Made by a program: the position numbers and the translations under genes. Under the pieces are notes generated by a model. It made no database searches. It saw only the letters and a list, made by a program, of their open reading frames with translations, and had not been told where the DNA came from. Positions 44,259-54,864 of a stretch of DNA of 64,000 bases are shown here, piece by piece (within the stretch, counting starts at the first letter, position 1; every line of letters starts with the position of its first letter). The DNA comes from Callorhinus ursinus (Eukaryota; Chordata; Mammalia; Carnivora; Otariidae), in NCBI RefSeq assembly GCF_003265705.1, contig NW_020313005.1:16498109-16562108 (forward strand), written 5' to 3'.

Positions 44259-45214
44259 ATGGAGGAGCACAACTACTTACAAGGATCCATGTTTATACAG
44301 CATGTGCCTGCACTGGTTAATAAGATTTTAGGAGCTGCTGGGACACTGACCACACTGATAGGCATCCCTTAACGGACAGGTGGGTCTCCTCATGGGCTTG
44401 CAGTTGGTCCCTCTGCAGCCAGAAATGTGTCTCCATGGGTATATCTCATTACAGGGATGATTCTCCCAGGCTACCTGTCCACTGCTGCTTAGAAGGACAG
44501 CCACATGCAAGCCAAGTCTTTGCATTACACTATCCATTGCAAAACAGTTGACATTCATTCTGCAGCTGACCTTTCTTTCCCCCTCTCTCTTCCCCAAACT
44601 TCTCCTTCCATGAGTCCTGTAGGTGGGTAAATCTTCCTATGCTACATCCCCATGCTGGGGAAATTGGCTGGCTCTGCTAAGTGTGATTGGAGCCCTTTGT
44701 TTTTAAGCTGCACATAAGCATCGGGTGAGATTTATAGCACTTTCCTTCTTGCCGAATCGACCCACTGGGAGCCATTAAAGTTTTATTGCTCTCAGCAGTT
44801 GCCTGGCCAGAGTGGAACTGAGGGGGCCTGCAGTTGGAAAAGCTTTTTCTTCCATTGGTTTATTCACAGGGAGTATTGGGGGACAGGGAATAGAAGGGAT
44901 GCTTCTTTGGTTTGATCTCCCCGTTTTGGTCCCAGTTCTTTTCCAACATGCACTGAACTTTTGGGATGATCCCTCATATAATTTGCACTGCATGCTAGGC
45001 CTTCTTCCTCTGTCAAGACCTCTTAAGGTCCCACCTATTTCAGGAAGTCTTCTTGTATCAAAGGAAGGCCAAGGATTTCTTTGAAATTTCCCTTATCTCT
45101 CTTGGTTGGACCCCAAGCTCTTTTTCATTTCAATGCTTGTTGTCCCAGATTTTGATGTCCTTCTGACTTGAAGCTACCACTTATTATTGGATAAATGTAC
45201 ACAAATCCTGAAGT
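44259..45214. other. Unassigned non-coding DNA
   Basis: No gene or named repeat. Open frames of about 90 codons at 44328-44597 (-) and 44812-45084 (+) have no recognisable domain. The block 44690-44790 is AT/GC-balanced and repeat-free and could be conserved. Confidence 0.4.
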
Positions 45215-45335
45215 TATAGGATCCTAAATCTGGAAGAAGTACTAGAAATTCTTCAGCTCATCTTAAACAGTGAATTAAATGACTCAAGTTCACTTAGCAA
45301 TTGAGGTCTTCTTATCCCTGTCCTCAGGGGGGAGT
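45215..45335 (+). repeat. Possible CR1/L3-type 3' fragment
   Basis: AGGATCCTAAATCTGGAAGAAG, then CTTCAGCTCATCTTAAACAGTG and TCAAGTTCACTTAGCAATTGAGG loosely follow a GGAAGGGACCTTAGAGATCATC...AAGGTCACACAG pattern. Weak. Confidence 0.35.
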
Positions 45336-45704
45336 CTTGACAAGGTATGTTCTTATACCAGGTTAAAAAAGGGAAAAGTGTTTTAGTGATGACTTCAACT
45401 GTCTCCGGCACTGGCATTGGGCCTTTAGATGCCATTGGTAGGCATGGCTTGGTTTCACTGGGGGAAGACACCCTCACTCACTGTCGATTCATAATAGTTC
45501 TTGCATATTTACCAGGGACCAAGCACCCAGGAGGGTCCTGAGACAAGAGACACACAGGTCCTGTATCAAAGATGTCTTAAATAATATCTTCTGAACCTGG
45601 ACTGAGAGGATAGGCCTGGGTCTTGTGATCATTTATTCAGCTATGAAGGCCAAGCTTCTATCAAAATCAATCTTCAACATCATAAGATACAATATATGTT
45701 GATA
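45336..45704. other. Unassigned non-coding DNA
   Basis: No feature is recognised. Confidence 0.4.
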
Positions 45705-45950
45705 ACAATAAAGACCATTTTTGAGCACCTGTTTTATTCAGGCATGGCACTAAATCCTGTACCATTTCATTTTTATTCTGATAAAAATCTTCCAAGATAA
45801 ATTTTAGCTACATGTTATCTATAAAGGAAACCAGAGCTGAAGAAGGACACAGTGACTGGCCCAAGGGGCTACAATCCGCAGGTGGTAGAGCTGGGCCTGG
45901 ATGCCAGACTGAGGCCCCACACATCCATGCACTGTGTCTCCTATCAGCCT
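45705..45950 (-). repeat. MIR SINE, antisense
   Basis: TTGAGCACCTGTTTTATTCAGGCATGGCACTAAATCC, CAGTGACTGGCCCAAGGGGCTAC and GAGCTGGGCCTGGATGCCAGACTG are the MIR complement. The open frames at 45812-46076 are shadows of it. Confidence 0.88.
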
Positions 45951-46189
45951 CAGGAAGGTTTCAGGGTCCTCGATCTCTCAGTGGGATGGCAAGCGGCTGT
46001 TCTCCTTTCCTTACATATTTTCATTTTAAGAATGCATGTTTTTAGATGGGATATGAGATTTTATCCTCAGGGATAAGAATTTTTACATGAGCACTCTGTG
46101 TGAAGTCACTCACTAAGAGACCTGCTCCATCAGCTGTCGTCCCAAGAATCACTGGCAGCGGGGATACTCCACTTCTACTGGGGATTGAC
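45951..46189. other. Unassigned non-coding DNA
   Basis: No feature is recognised between the two MIRs. Confidence 0.35.
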
Positions 46190-46435
46190 AGCCACATAGC
46201 AAAGTGCTTGAGAGCCAAGTCCTGAGGTCAGATCTCCAGGGCTCAATTCTTGCCACTGCCACCTATTGTGAGCGAAGTGATCTTACCCTTCTGTGGGCCT
46301 CAGTTTCTTCATCTGTATCACGGGGATGATAAAAGAATCAACTGTGCATGCTTAATATGAGGACCAAATGAAAACCAATACATCGAAAGCACTTACACCT
46401 ATGCCTGCCACATAATAAATTCTCAATTAAATTTT
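46190..46435 (+). repeat. MIR SINE
   Basis: GCACTTGAGAGCC-like head, CTGTGGGCCTCAGTTTCTTCATCTGTATCACGGGGATGA core, and GCCTGCCACATAATAAATTCTCAATTAA 3' end. Close to full length. Confidence 0.9.
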
Positions 46436-47499
46436 ATTTTTATTATCTCTCTTTTCAAGTGTCTAAAGTCATTCACACTATTGTCACATTTAGCCTCATA
46501 ATCTGGTATAAAAGCTGTCATTAAACAATCACTTAATTAAGGAGGCATTTTTAGACAATAAGGAAGACACATGTTCACAGGCACTGGAATTCACTGAAAT
46601 GAACCCAAGGCAGAGCAGAGAATTTCAAATTCCTCATTATAGATCTCTCTCTAGAAGAAACCTGCCTTCTATTGCGGCAGCTTTGGTCAACATTCCTGGT
46701 TCAGCACCCCTTCTAATTTGGGGACTAAATTGAAATGTAATGTTTGGTTATGTTACCAAGTCTCTTGAAAGAGACACTTGCTTTTCCCAGTCACCTACTC
46801 CTGCCTCAGGATTGTTGCTACAATGTAAACATCCAGAACTCTTGTATGTCTCCAGTGCCCTGTTAATCCCCTTTCCCCTGGCAAATCCCAAAGGTCAAGA
46901 TCAAGAGTGGAATACCAACTCTTTCCAAATAGTTCTGAAACTTTTAGTTTCCAGCTTACAAATGAGGGGTAAATGGGCGAAATGAAACAAGTGGGGAAGA
47001 TCAAAGGATGTAGCAGTTAAATCACTGTATCTCTGCGCGCTAAACAAGCCCTTCTCTTTTTTTAGCAATTGTTACAATAAAATGATTCATAGGTACTGGG
47101 AGTTAGCAATTGAACATATCTTCACGCCGGGGTGGCGTGAAGAATGGTCACTCTGCCAAGAGCCAGGGTGCAGAAAGAGTGAGAGTGAACGAGCAAAGGG
47201 GGAAGGAGTGTCACCTATTAAGCAGTCATTGCTTAACCTGATTTGCTTGACTCTTTCCTTGACCTGTTGAATTTAAAAGGGACATCTCAGAGGGAAAACA
47301 GAAGCGGGGGCGCTTCAGCAATATTTTTATCCTGCCAATTATCAAGAAATTTTAATTGTGGGAAACACCCAGCAAAGTCTACAGGGTCTGCTGTGCTTGT
47401 TCTCAGAGTGCGGAGACACCGCACCCCCCACCCCCACCGCCCCAGGATAAGGAAGAAGGGGAGGGAGCCCTTTTGAGAGAGGAAAAGAAAAAATAGTTC
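46436..47499. other. Repeat-poor non-coding DNA
   Basis: No named repeat or exon for about 1 kb. It contains AAAGCTGTCATTAAACAATCACTTAATTAAGG near 46507 and AATTATCAAGAAATTTTAATTGTGG near 47336, both TAAT-rich, and a C-rich run at 47423-47444. Low repeat content and motif character fit regulatory DNA but are not proof. Confidence 0.35.
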
Positions 47500-47905
47500 C
47501 TTGGAGCTGGGAGCTGGCCAGTGTGTCTTCTAATTTAATTACTTATCTTTCCCTCAAATTGTTTATGGTACACTAGGCTATTAAATGCACCATAAGCAAA
47601 CTGCTCTTGAAAGAGGAAGTGGATTTATTTGTTTTAGTTACCACTCCAACAAAAGTCTATTTCTTCCGCTAATTAAGATTCCATTCGCTAATTTAAATGT
47701 TATGCTAATTAAAGTATAATTCTGGAAATGTAAAAGGACTTAAAAAAAAGAAAGAAAAAACTGGGTTGGCCTTTAGGAATTACATTAAATTTATTGCATT
47801 GTAACAATGGGAAGCTGGGTGATTATTTCATTTGCCTCGTATGCTGTATTCATGCTTCTGCTTATTCATACCCATTCTCTCACTTCAGCTCATTAACACA
47901 CACTT
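47500..47905. promoter_or_regulatory. Candidate conserved developmental enhancer
   Basis: Repeat-free block with dense TAATTA/ATTAA cores: CTTCTAATTTAATTACTTATC near 47528, CGCTAATTAAGATTCCATTCGCTAATTTAAATG near 47668, GCTAATTAAAGTATAATTC near 47704, TTACATTAAATTTATTGC near 47779 and GGTGATTATTTCATTTGCC near 47818. Its texture is that of vertebrate ultraconserved non-coding elements near developmental genes. No target gene is in the window. Confidence 0.4.
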
Positions 47906-48227
47906 CCCTCTCCCTCTCTAATGGGAGTCTTCTTGTGATGGTTTAAGATGAGTTGTGAGTTAGATCCTTGAAGCAATGTTTAGAATTTCTTCAGCTGGGC
48001 CACACAGAGTGTGGCAAGCTGCTGCCTGATTTGATGTTTAGAGAAGAAAGAAAACATCTGGATTTCTGCTTTGTAACCAATTTCTCGAGCCAAGTTGCTG
48101 CTCTTTCCTCCATCCTCTTGGGAAGCCTGGGTATGTTACAGATGAAGGAGATCATAGTATTTTACAAGAAAGTGGATGACTTTCCTTGGCCGTGTTTGTA
48201 TCTGGTGCTTCTGTTCTGAGCCCGGGT
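47906..48227. other. Unassigned non-coding DNA
   Basis: The 83-codon open frame at 47968-48219 has no recognisable domain. No repeat is named. Confidence 0.35.
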
Positions 48228-48405
48228 GTGTGACTCTGGTGACCTCAGTGGATGTTCACAACATGGGCCAACCCTTCTCCCAAACCTCAGCTTCCTCGTC
48301 AGTAAAATGCAGGTTTTGGGCAGAATTGAACACACTCAACCTTAGAAATGCACCCAACACAGCGACTGGGACATAGCAGGCTCCCCACGTGTCCACTTTC
48401 TTCCT
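48228..48405 (+). repeat. MIR fragment
   Basis: CAAACCTCAGCTTCCTCGTCAGTAAAATGC core and ACAGCGACTGGGACATAGCAGGC 3' part. The head is diverged. Confidence 0.65.
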
Positions 48406-48548
48406 CTCTCCTAATTTTGAGGCTGCAGCACCAAACTGGAAGACAGGACACTAGAGTTTCTCAGCTTGAATTTTGTGCTTGCAGGTGATCAAGACAGAAT
48501 ACTTAGCTTCTGCCTCCAAGTAAGGCAAAATGCATGTAGCCAAATGCA

Positions 48549-48940
48549 TTTAGTTTTTTATTGCTGCATAACAAATTACCCCACAATTTAGTAGATTAAA
48601 GCAGCAAACACTATTATCTCCGTTTTCTGTGGGTCAGAAATCTGAGAGAGGCTTCTCTGAGCGCTTCTGGCTTGGAGACTTTTGAAGAGACCTAGCAATT
48701 AACAGACCAGCCACAGCTGCAGGCATCTGAGGCCTGACAGGGCTTGAGGATCCAAGTCCAAACTCACTCAGCGGCTGTCGTCGGCCGGGAGCTTCAGTTT
48801 CTCATCACGCGGGGCCTCTCCAGAGGGCAGCTGGCTTCCCACACTCAGTTCCTCCTCCTTCTCCTCGTTACAGGTCACTAAATCCTGCCCACATGCAGGG
48901 GATCTCCCAAGAATGGGAACACTAGAAGGCAGACCACAGG
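48549..48940 (-). repeat. MLT1-like LTR, antisense
   Basis: On + : TTTAGTTTTTTATTGCTGCAT, AACAAATTACCCCACAATTTAG, TTTTCTGTGGGTCAGAAATC, CAAACTCACTCAGCGGCTGTCG and GGCCTCTCCAGAGGGCAGC. It is the complement of an old mammalian LTR, the same type as the pieces flanking the SINE at 15208. The right edge is uncertain. Confidence 0.7.
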
Positions 48941-50284
48941 ATCGTCTGGGAGGCTGGTCTGCCTTTTTGGCGTGCTTCCTTTTCTGTCTCAGTGCTTTGC
49001 GCTCTCGTCGTCTTCTTGTCAGAATGAAAGCTTGTGTCCAGCCATCTCCCCATTGTCCAGTCAGGGCAGCTTGGGACGGAAGGCTTCAGAGACTTGCTCA
49101 GAGCCCGCTGTCCAGGGAGGTGTCACATGTCCACCCAGGGGGACTGAAGAGGACTGTGGCAAGGGAGCAAGGAACGAGGAGCTGTCTCCTGAAAAACCAT
49201 AGGTGAACTCTGGGCCAAGGCTCTGACAAGGCTCGCAGCCACCTGGCTGTATGACACTTGGGAGAAGCAGTCAGAACTCAGCACAAGGGAATCAGGGCTG
49301 GGAGGTTCCTTTTGGGGAAAGCCACATGAGCTAGGACTGATAGAACAGGAAGCTAACAAAAATGAGTTAACTTGCGTCTCAATTTGATTTTCAATGCCAG
49401 AAAGAAGACGGAAAACAGCAACACAGAGTTAATTGTCTTTCATTTCTCATCTGGTGAGGTTGGCTTCTCCTTTTATTAGTATCTTTCTTGCCAACGGTTG
49501 AGTGAGATGTTAACGCTATAAACCTGAGGCCACCGTCTAAAGCTAATCTTGACAATTCCGGCTTTCTTCTGGCCCATGGCTTGGAAGGGCGAGGAAGGCC
49601 ATGGGTGCCAGGTGGGAGGGGGGCGGAAAGTGGGACATCAGTGCTGGGTAGTTGGCTTCCACAGCACAATTGCGTTTGGCGGGCACATTAATCTACTGGG
49701 CTATCAGAAAACTGCTGTCTAAAGTCTCCCCAGAAATTGGATACACTGTTGCTAATTCAATTGCACAGCTGGGGGAGTCTGGCATTTACACTGGCAGACC
49801 ACAGGCACATTTTCCTGTCTTTACTATGTAAGACACTGAGGAGAGGCCAGGTGGTGTGGGGAAGTGACTTTCAGGGATGGGCATGGTTCTCTTCTGGGAC
49901 GCCACCCGCATGTCCCTCCTGTGCCCGGGAGAGTAGTTGATTTGCCCTGCTGCCGTCCATACACCCCTCCTCCACTCACTGTGAGTGTAGATCTTATTTG
50001 CACAGGGTGTGCAACACAAGTGGGCTTATTCTCTGCTCACTGCTGTCCTCATTGTGAGACTTAGGAACATAGAGTCTCAGGCAACAGATTGGACCCATAA
50101 GCTTATTTATGGCTCAACAATAAAATAGCTGATTCTGATTCTATTACAGTTTCTAAATCACCTTCTAAGAACCTCAGTTGCTGCTTATTTTCTGATGCTG
50201 GCTCCCAAATAAATGCCCCAGAAACATCTCTGAAGACCGACATTCACACTTCCCAGGATCTCAGGATGGAGTCTGTGGTATGTT
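48941..50284. other. Unassigned, relatively GC-rich non-coding DNA
   Basis: Open frames of 60-100 codons overlap on both strands (48913-49206 +, 49391-49669 -). No domain, no clear splice framing and no CpG island. No named repeat. Confidence 0.4.
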
Positions 50285-50404
50285 CAGCGAGCAAGTACTT
50301 ACTGAACATTCACTGATATGCCGAGCACTGTGTGATGCTGGGAAATGAGTGGTGGTAACAAAAACAAATCTGATCTGATCCCTGTCCTCAAACCGTTTAC
50401 ATGA
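50285..50404 (-). repeat. L2 3' end, antisense (outer element)
   Basis: GCAAGTACTTACTGAACATTCACTGATATGCC, CACTGTGTGATGCTGGGAAATG and TGATCCCTGTCCTCAAACC match the L2 complement. It continues at 50520 after a MIR. Confidence 0.7.
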
Positions 50405-50516
50405 AGAGGGGGTGAGTCTCAGGTGGCAGAGTGATGGATTGCTGACGGCCAGACTGGGTTTACGTCTTTGCTCCGACACCTGCCAGCAGTGTGACCTTGG
50501 GCAAGTTACCCAAGCT
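50405..50516 (+). repeat. MIR fragment nested in L2
   Basis: GTGGCAGAGTGATGGATTGC head, GACGGCCAGACTGGGTTTACG and GTGTGACCTTGGGCAAGTTACCC core in sense, with L2 on both sides in the other direction. Confidence 0.85.
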
Positions 50517-50870
50517 TTTAGAATCAGAAATAATGTGATCAGATTTGTGTTTTAGAAAGAGTGTCATCACAGCAATTCCAGCGAGGAGATTGCTAGGGAG
50601 GAACCAGAATAATGATTATCAGTCAATGAGCTCCTGCAGTGGTCAGGATAGGAGTACCTAGAGTCTGAACTGAGAAGACCCAGGATGAAAGTGAGGTGCA
50701 TTCAAGAAGCAGCAATGGTTTGACATGCAGGAAGGAGAGGGAAGAATGGACATGGTTCAGGTTTAATGCCTAGGTGCCTGGCACATCTTGGTATTATTAA
50801 CTAAGGTGGGAAAAATAGGCCAGGAAAAGGAAATGTGGCAAAGAGAAGAAACTTAGAACTCGTATTTTGG
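50517..50870 (-). repeat. L2 relic, antisense (resumed)
   Basis: AATGTGATCAGATTTGTGTTTTAGAAAGAG, GAGTGTCATCACAGCAATTCC and AGGAGATTGCTAGGGAGGAACC follow the antisense L2 segment that lies upstream of its 3' end, ending with the GTGCCTGGCACATCTTGGTATTATTAACT section. Confidence 0.65.
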
Positions 50871-51559
50871 ATGAGTCATACAAAGGCTTCTTGGTGTCTG
50901 TGTTATGATCTGTGACCTGGGTTCTGTGCTCCAAATCCAAGGAGGTCAACTAGAAGAGCTGAGGATCAGAACGACTGTGTAGAAGCGGGATTCCGGTGGC
51001 GGTTTTAAAAACTCATTTCATAAGCAGTGAAATAAATCTGGAGAGATGTCCTCCTCTCCCCTCAGAGGCTTCTCTTTTGTCGGGCTGGATGGAGTGGGGT
51101 GACAGAACATTGATCGGTCCGAGATAGATGGGAGGAAAATCCCTCATTGCCCGCTGAATCAATGCTCCCTTAAAGACTGCAACAAACAGGATTAAAGGTT
51201 GAAAGACATTTATTGAGGGGCGAATCTGAGTGTATGTTTTATTAGTCAGCCACGGTCCTGGGTTTATAGAAATGCCCAGCCTAGACACTGCCAAGAGCAA
51301 TAAATCAGGGCTTTCTTCATTGGCTGGCTGCCTGGGCAGTGATGTGGGGGTGTGTAACCCCAGGCCAGAAGGATGGAAGAGAGTGTTGTCTCCAGTCCAT
51401 CTGGGGTGGGGGAGGGGCTGGAGGAGGCTTGGCCACCACCCGCTCCTGGCTTCCTTCCCCCGTCACTCACAGATGAGATCAAACATGCTTACTGCATGGG
51501 TAGAGGCCTCTGGGCTCTCTCAGAATTAGGATGTTCCCCACCCCTCCTGCCAAAATCAT
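50871..51559. other. Repeat-poor non-coding DNA
   Basis: No named repeat or exon. The open frames at 51230-51567 overlap on both strands and have no recognisable domain. GATTAAAGGTTGAAAGACATTTATTG near 51191 is a repeat-free AT-rich block. Confidence 0.4.
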
Positions 51560-51670
51560 TTGCCTAACCTTTTGCCTGACTGATTCAGAAGCTATTAAAT
51601 ACACGGCATCCACACAGCTGGCCATTAATTGGAGGCCAGAGCTTGATTAATGAGCATTATGCTAATGTTG
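51560..51670. promoter_or_regulatory. Candidate conserved non-coding block
   Basis: Repeat-free block with GCTATTAAATACACGG, GGCCATTAATTGGAGGCC (near 51620) and GCTTGATTAATGAGCATTATGCTAATG (near 51641). The motif density resembles homeodomain-bound enhancers. Function is inferred. Confidence 0.3.
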
Positions 51671-52894
51671 GGTCAGGGGGCAGATTATGTGTAAAGGGCC
51701 AAAATAGTAAGCCAAGTCAAAAGCAATAACACCACCTTCCATCCCTCCACCTCCCCAAATTAGTTGGCAGCTGGAGGCAAGTAGAGAAAAGGCATAGTGA
51801 TGAGATGGCACATCCCAGCCTGGCACTTGCCCTGGCTCATGACGCCCACAGAGAATAGTAGCCCCAAGGAAGAGTGGCGGCCACCCTGGAAAGGTGGGCT
51901 CCTGCTCTGAGTTCGCCTCCCTCCGGGAGGTGCAGACAGCTAGGGGTTGTGACACTTTCCAGGCTAAGTGGCTCTTTTAAGGACCCCAAAACTTACACAG
52001 ATGAGTGATGAAACACCCCCTATGAACACATCCCCAGAAAGTGTTTGTGTCCAAACACTGAAATGAACTTAGACAAACAAATCCCAAATCAGCCATTCCT
52101 TAGAAATCTTGCCTCGTTTGGCAGGTAGAACACTGCTCCTTTCTGAACCTCTGTGTGCTTACCCGACTGACTATTCTGTAGTCTCTCACCTTCTGGTTTC
52201 TCCTCCTGCCTTCTCCCTTGAACATAGGAAGTCCCTCACATTCTTTCTTCTTCCTCTTCTCTTCTGGCTCCATGCTTTCTCCAGGGCTGGGTGTCACTTT
52301 CTATGAAGTCAGTTATCACAGCTGACTCTGGAAGATATAAGCCTGAGGAACAGGTCTCCGCCATAGACATGCTGCCCAACACCTCTGTGTGTATGTTCTG
52401 TAAAATCCCCAATTCCCCGAATGCCATGCTGAATTCTACTTCTATGCCTAGCACACATGTCCTTGCTCACTGAGACAGAAACAGAAGCTTCCATTTGGGC
52501 TTCCCCTCACTTCTTATACTGCCCACGTCACTTTCTCTGCGGTTCCTAGCTTCCTGGTGTCTCTGCCACTTACAGAGGTCAGACTCCCACCCTCTCATTT
52601 AGGCTGTGGCACAGTCTCTCAGCACAACCCTCCTTATCCAGTCAACATTCCAGTCCTGCCTTGGCTGATATATTTCTCTCCGTGTTGAGCCTACCCGCGC
52701 TTCCCCACTGCCAGACTCCCCAGGGGCATTCAGGAACCCTTAAACTCTGGGTGCAGCTGATACTGAATCTCATTTCCTACCTTTCTCCCCTTTCTGTTCT
52801 TCCCTTCATGCTCGGGGCTGATGGCCTTTCTGGAGGACATAACCCACATATGGAACTCCACGGCCTGTGAATGGCGTTGTCTTGATGCGAGTCT
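51671..52894. other. Unassigned non-coding DNA (about 1.2 kb)
   Basis: No exon. The 52100-52480 part is pyrimidine-rich and could be a decayed LINE-2, but no block is decisive. Many short open frames overlap on both strands. Confidence 0.4.
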
Positions 52895-53430
52895 ATAGGA
52901 CCTCAGGTTTCCGTCCTAGGCCTGTCCTGGGAAACCATTTCATAGATGACTCAAATGAGGGGCCATGTAACCATAAGAGAAGGCATACCTACAAGATCAG
53001 AAATGACAGGAAGCTGGGGGAGAGGCTAAATATGTTGGATGACAAACTCAGAATCAAAAACGAAACTGACAGACTGCGAACTGAATGTAACCATATTGAA
53101 TTGAACAAGAATAAATATAAAGTCACATTTTTGGGTTAAAAAAACAATCTTTAAAAAGATACAGGATAGGAGAAATATGGTGTATCTAAGGCACCAATTA
53201 AGAAAATTCCTACTGACAGTAAGCATGATTTAAGACAATATAGTCTAAGTTATCAAAAAAGGAAACAGGATTTTAGGCAATATTGAAATATTCTACCAGA
53301 AGGATGGTGACAGTCTTCATTTATTCCATGTTAGGCATATCACATCCAGAGTACCATACTTTTGAGGAAATAAGACAAAAGAGCATATTTAATGAAGATT
53401 AATTTGAAAAACTTAAAAACATATATATGA
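52895..53430 (+). repeat. CR1/L3 LINE relic
   Basis: Sense order of an old CR1-family LINE: CCATTTCATAGATGACTCAAATG, GACAGGAAGCTGGGGGAGAGGC, GAAACTGACAGACTGCGAACTG, AACAAGAATAAATATAAAGTCACA near 53104, and CACATCCAGAGTACCATAC near 53341. The 90-codon frame at 52867-53139 is a decayed piece of its ORF (ends ...NKYKVTFLG), not a host gene. Confidence 0.75.
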
Positions 53431-53489
53431 ATTATTGAAGGAATTGTTTGCCTCAATATCCCTTCCAAAACTGAAACTGTGTAAATGAG

Positions 53490-53720
53490 TCTCCCTCCTC
53501 TCACCCTCTGAGGCCCTTTGAAATCTTTTGATCTAAATGAAATGTTACTTCTTTAAACCCTCCCCAGTACACTTCATGTGAATTGACTGCATCCTCTTTC
53601 ATAATCCCGTTGCATTTTGCCTGGTCTTCTATTTATATTCCAGCCATTTTTATTTCAGTCCCTTGCCACCAAGTTTTAAGCCATATTTCAGAATCTAGCA
53701 CATAATTAGTAAAAGTTGAC
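53490..53720 (+). repeat. L2 3' end
   Basis: CTCCCTCCTCTCACCCTCTGAGG, then CATTTTGCCTGGTCTTCTATTTATATTCC and AGAATCTAGCACATAATTAGTAAAAG resemble the L2 3' UTR in sense. Confidence 0.5.
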
Positions 53721-53757
53721 CAAGCTTATATACAGAGATAATATTATCCTCTAAATC

Positions 53758-54064
53758 AATATTACCCAAACTGTTTTCTAGCTGTGTTCTGAAAGTTCTA
53801 AGAGAAGCATAGTTTCATGGCTATTAATGCATATTCCAGAAAGAGTTCTATGGTCAATTAAGTAGGGGAGGTGTTAGGTTAATTAAGGTGAAGCTGGTTT
53901 CTTTACTACGGGGACATTTCAGAGTCTTTAATATGTTAATGTACACTGTGAATCACCAACAGATGGCTATTATATGCAGGATCTACCAAAATCATTTAAC
54001 TATAGAACACAACTTTTATGTAACAGCATTTGACATTTAGTGGAACACAGTTTGAGAAAAGCTG
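53758..54064 (+). repeat. hAT-type MITE
   Basis: The ends are inverted-repeat-like: CCCAAACTGTTTTCTAGCTGTGTTC at left and GTGGAACACAGTTTGAGAAAAGC at right. Between them, AATATGTTAATGTACACTGTGAATC fits an old Charlie-type non-autonomous element. No transposase coding is present. Confidence 0.55.
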
Positions 54065-54390
54065 AATTATGTCTCCCTTTAGAGAAATAGTGCATAAGCT
54101 GTCCAGGAAGGGCCAGAAATTAACGTGAAAGGGGTAAGAACATGGGAACTCACCTTATAAGGAAGGAGATACTAGATAGACACATACTTGAGACTTCAAG
54201 AAAATATGTATTTAAAAGTTGATGGGAAAGTTAGCCATGATGATAGCTAAAAAAGATGCAGACACTCTGAATACAGAATCACAAAATGTCTGCTAAGGAG
54301 AAAAATAAGCAGAGCCTTTAAAGAGGTGGGTGTGACCACCGAGGGAGGGCTCTGAGGAGCTCAGCCCAGAGGCTAGAAGTGGAGTCAAAA
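54065..54390. other. Unassigned non-coding DNA
   Basis: No feature is recognised. Confidence 0.4.
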
Positions 54391-54400
54391 ATACAGGAGA

Positions 54401-54608
54401 GGGGCACCTGGATGGCTCAGTCGTTAAGCGTCTGCCTACAGCTCAGGTCATGATCCCAAAGTCCTGGGAGTCCTGGGATTGATCCCTGTATCGGGCTCCC
54501 TGCTCAGCGGGAGGCCTGCTTCTCCCTCTCCCACTCCCTCTGCTTGTGTTCCTTCTCTTGCTTTGTCTCTCTCTGTCAAATAAATAAATAAAATCTTAAA
54601 AAAAAAAA
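54401..54608 (+). repeat. CAN-SINE, arctoid-like subfamily
   Basis: Sense copy: GGGGCACCTGGATGGCTCAG, TCGTTAAGCGTCTGCCTACAG, body CTCCCTCTCCCACTCCCTC and tail GTCAAATAAATAAATAAAATC plus a long A run. Flanks ATACAGGAGA (54391-54400) and ATACATGAGA (54609-54618). It has a small internal duplication (GTCCTGGGA twice, 54462-54479). The subfamily sequence is the best hint at an arctoid carnivore. Confidence 0.95.
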
Positions 54609-54618
54609 ATACATGAGA

Positions 54619-54864
54619 TAGGAGGTATAGAAACGCGGCAGAGTAGGGGATCAACAGGCAAGGTAGTGATCCCCCGGGGGCAAAGGGAGCCAATTTTAGA
54701 ACAAATCATTAGCATGTGAACTAATTAGAAGACACAAAGGTTCCTTCGATGTACATACAGCAAACCTGTTTGGGGTGGCTGATTTGAAAAATCCTTATGC
54801 ACAGGTTTTGATGTAGGCCTGTTTTTGGTTCTGCCTTTTTCAAAGACTTAAGCAGTGAAATAAA
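54619..54864. other. Unassigned non-coding DNA
   Basis: No feature is recognised in this gap. The right end may be the start of the L3 relic. Confidence 0.35.

Noticed and set aside
48941..50284. GC-richer stretch considered as a CpG-island promoter
   Set aside because: CpG dinucleotides are scattered and scarce, with no cluster typical of an island.
52867..53139. 90-codon open frame rich in charged residues
   Set aside because: The sequence follows a CR1/L3 LINE consensus; it is a decayed piece of that ORF.
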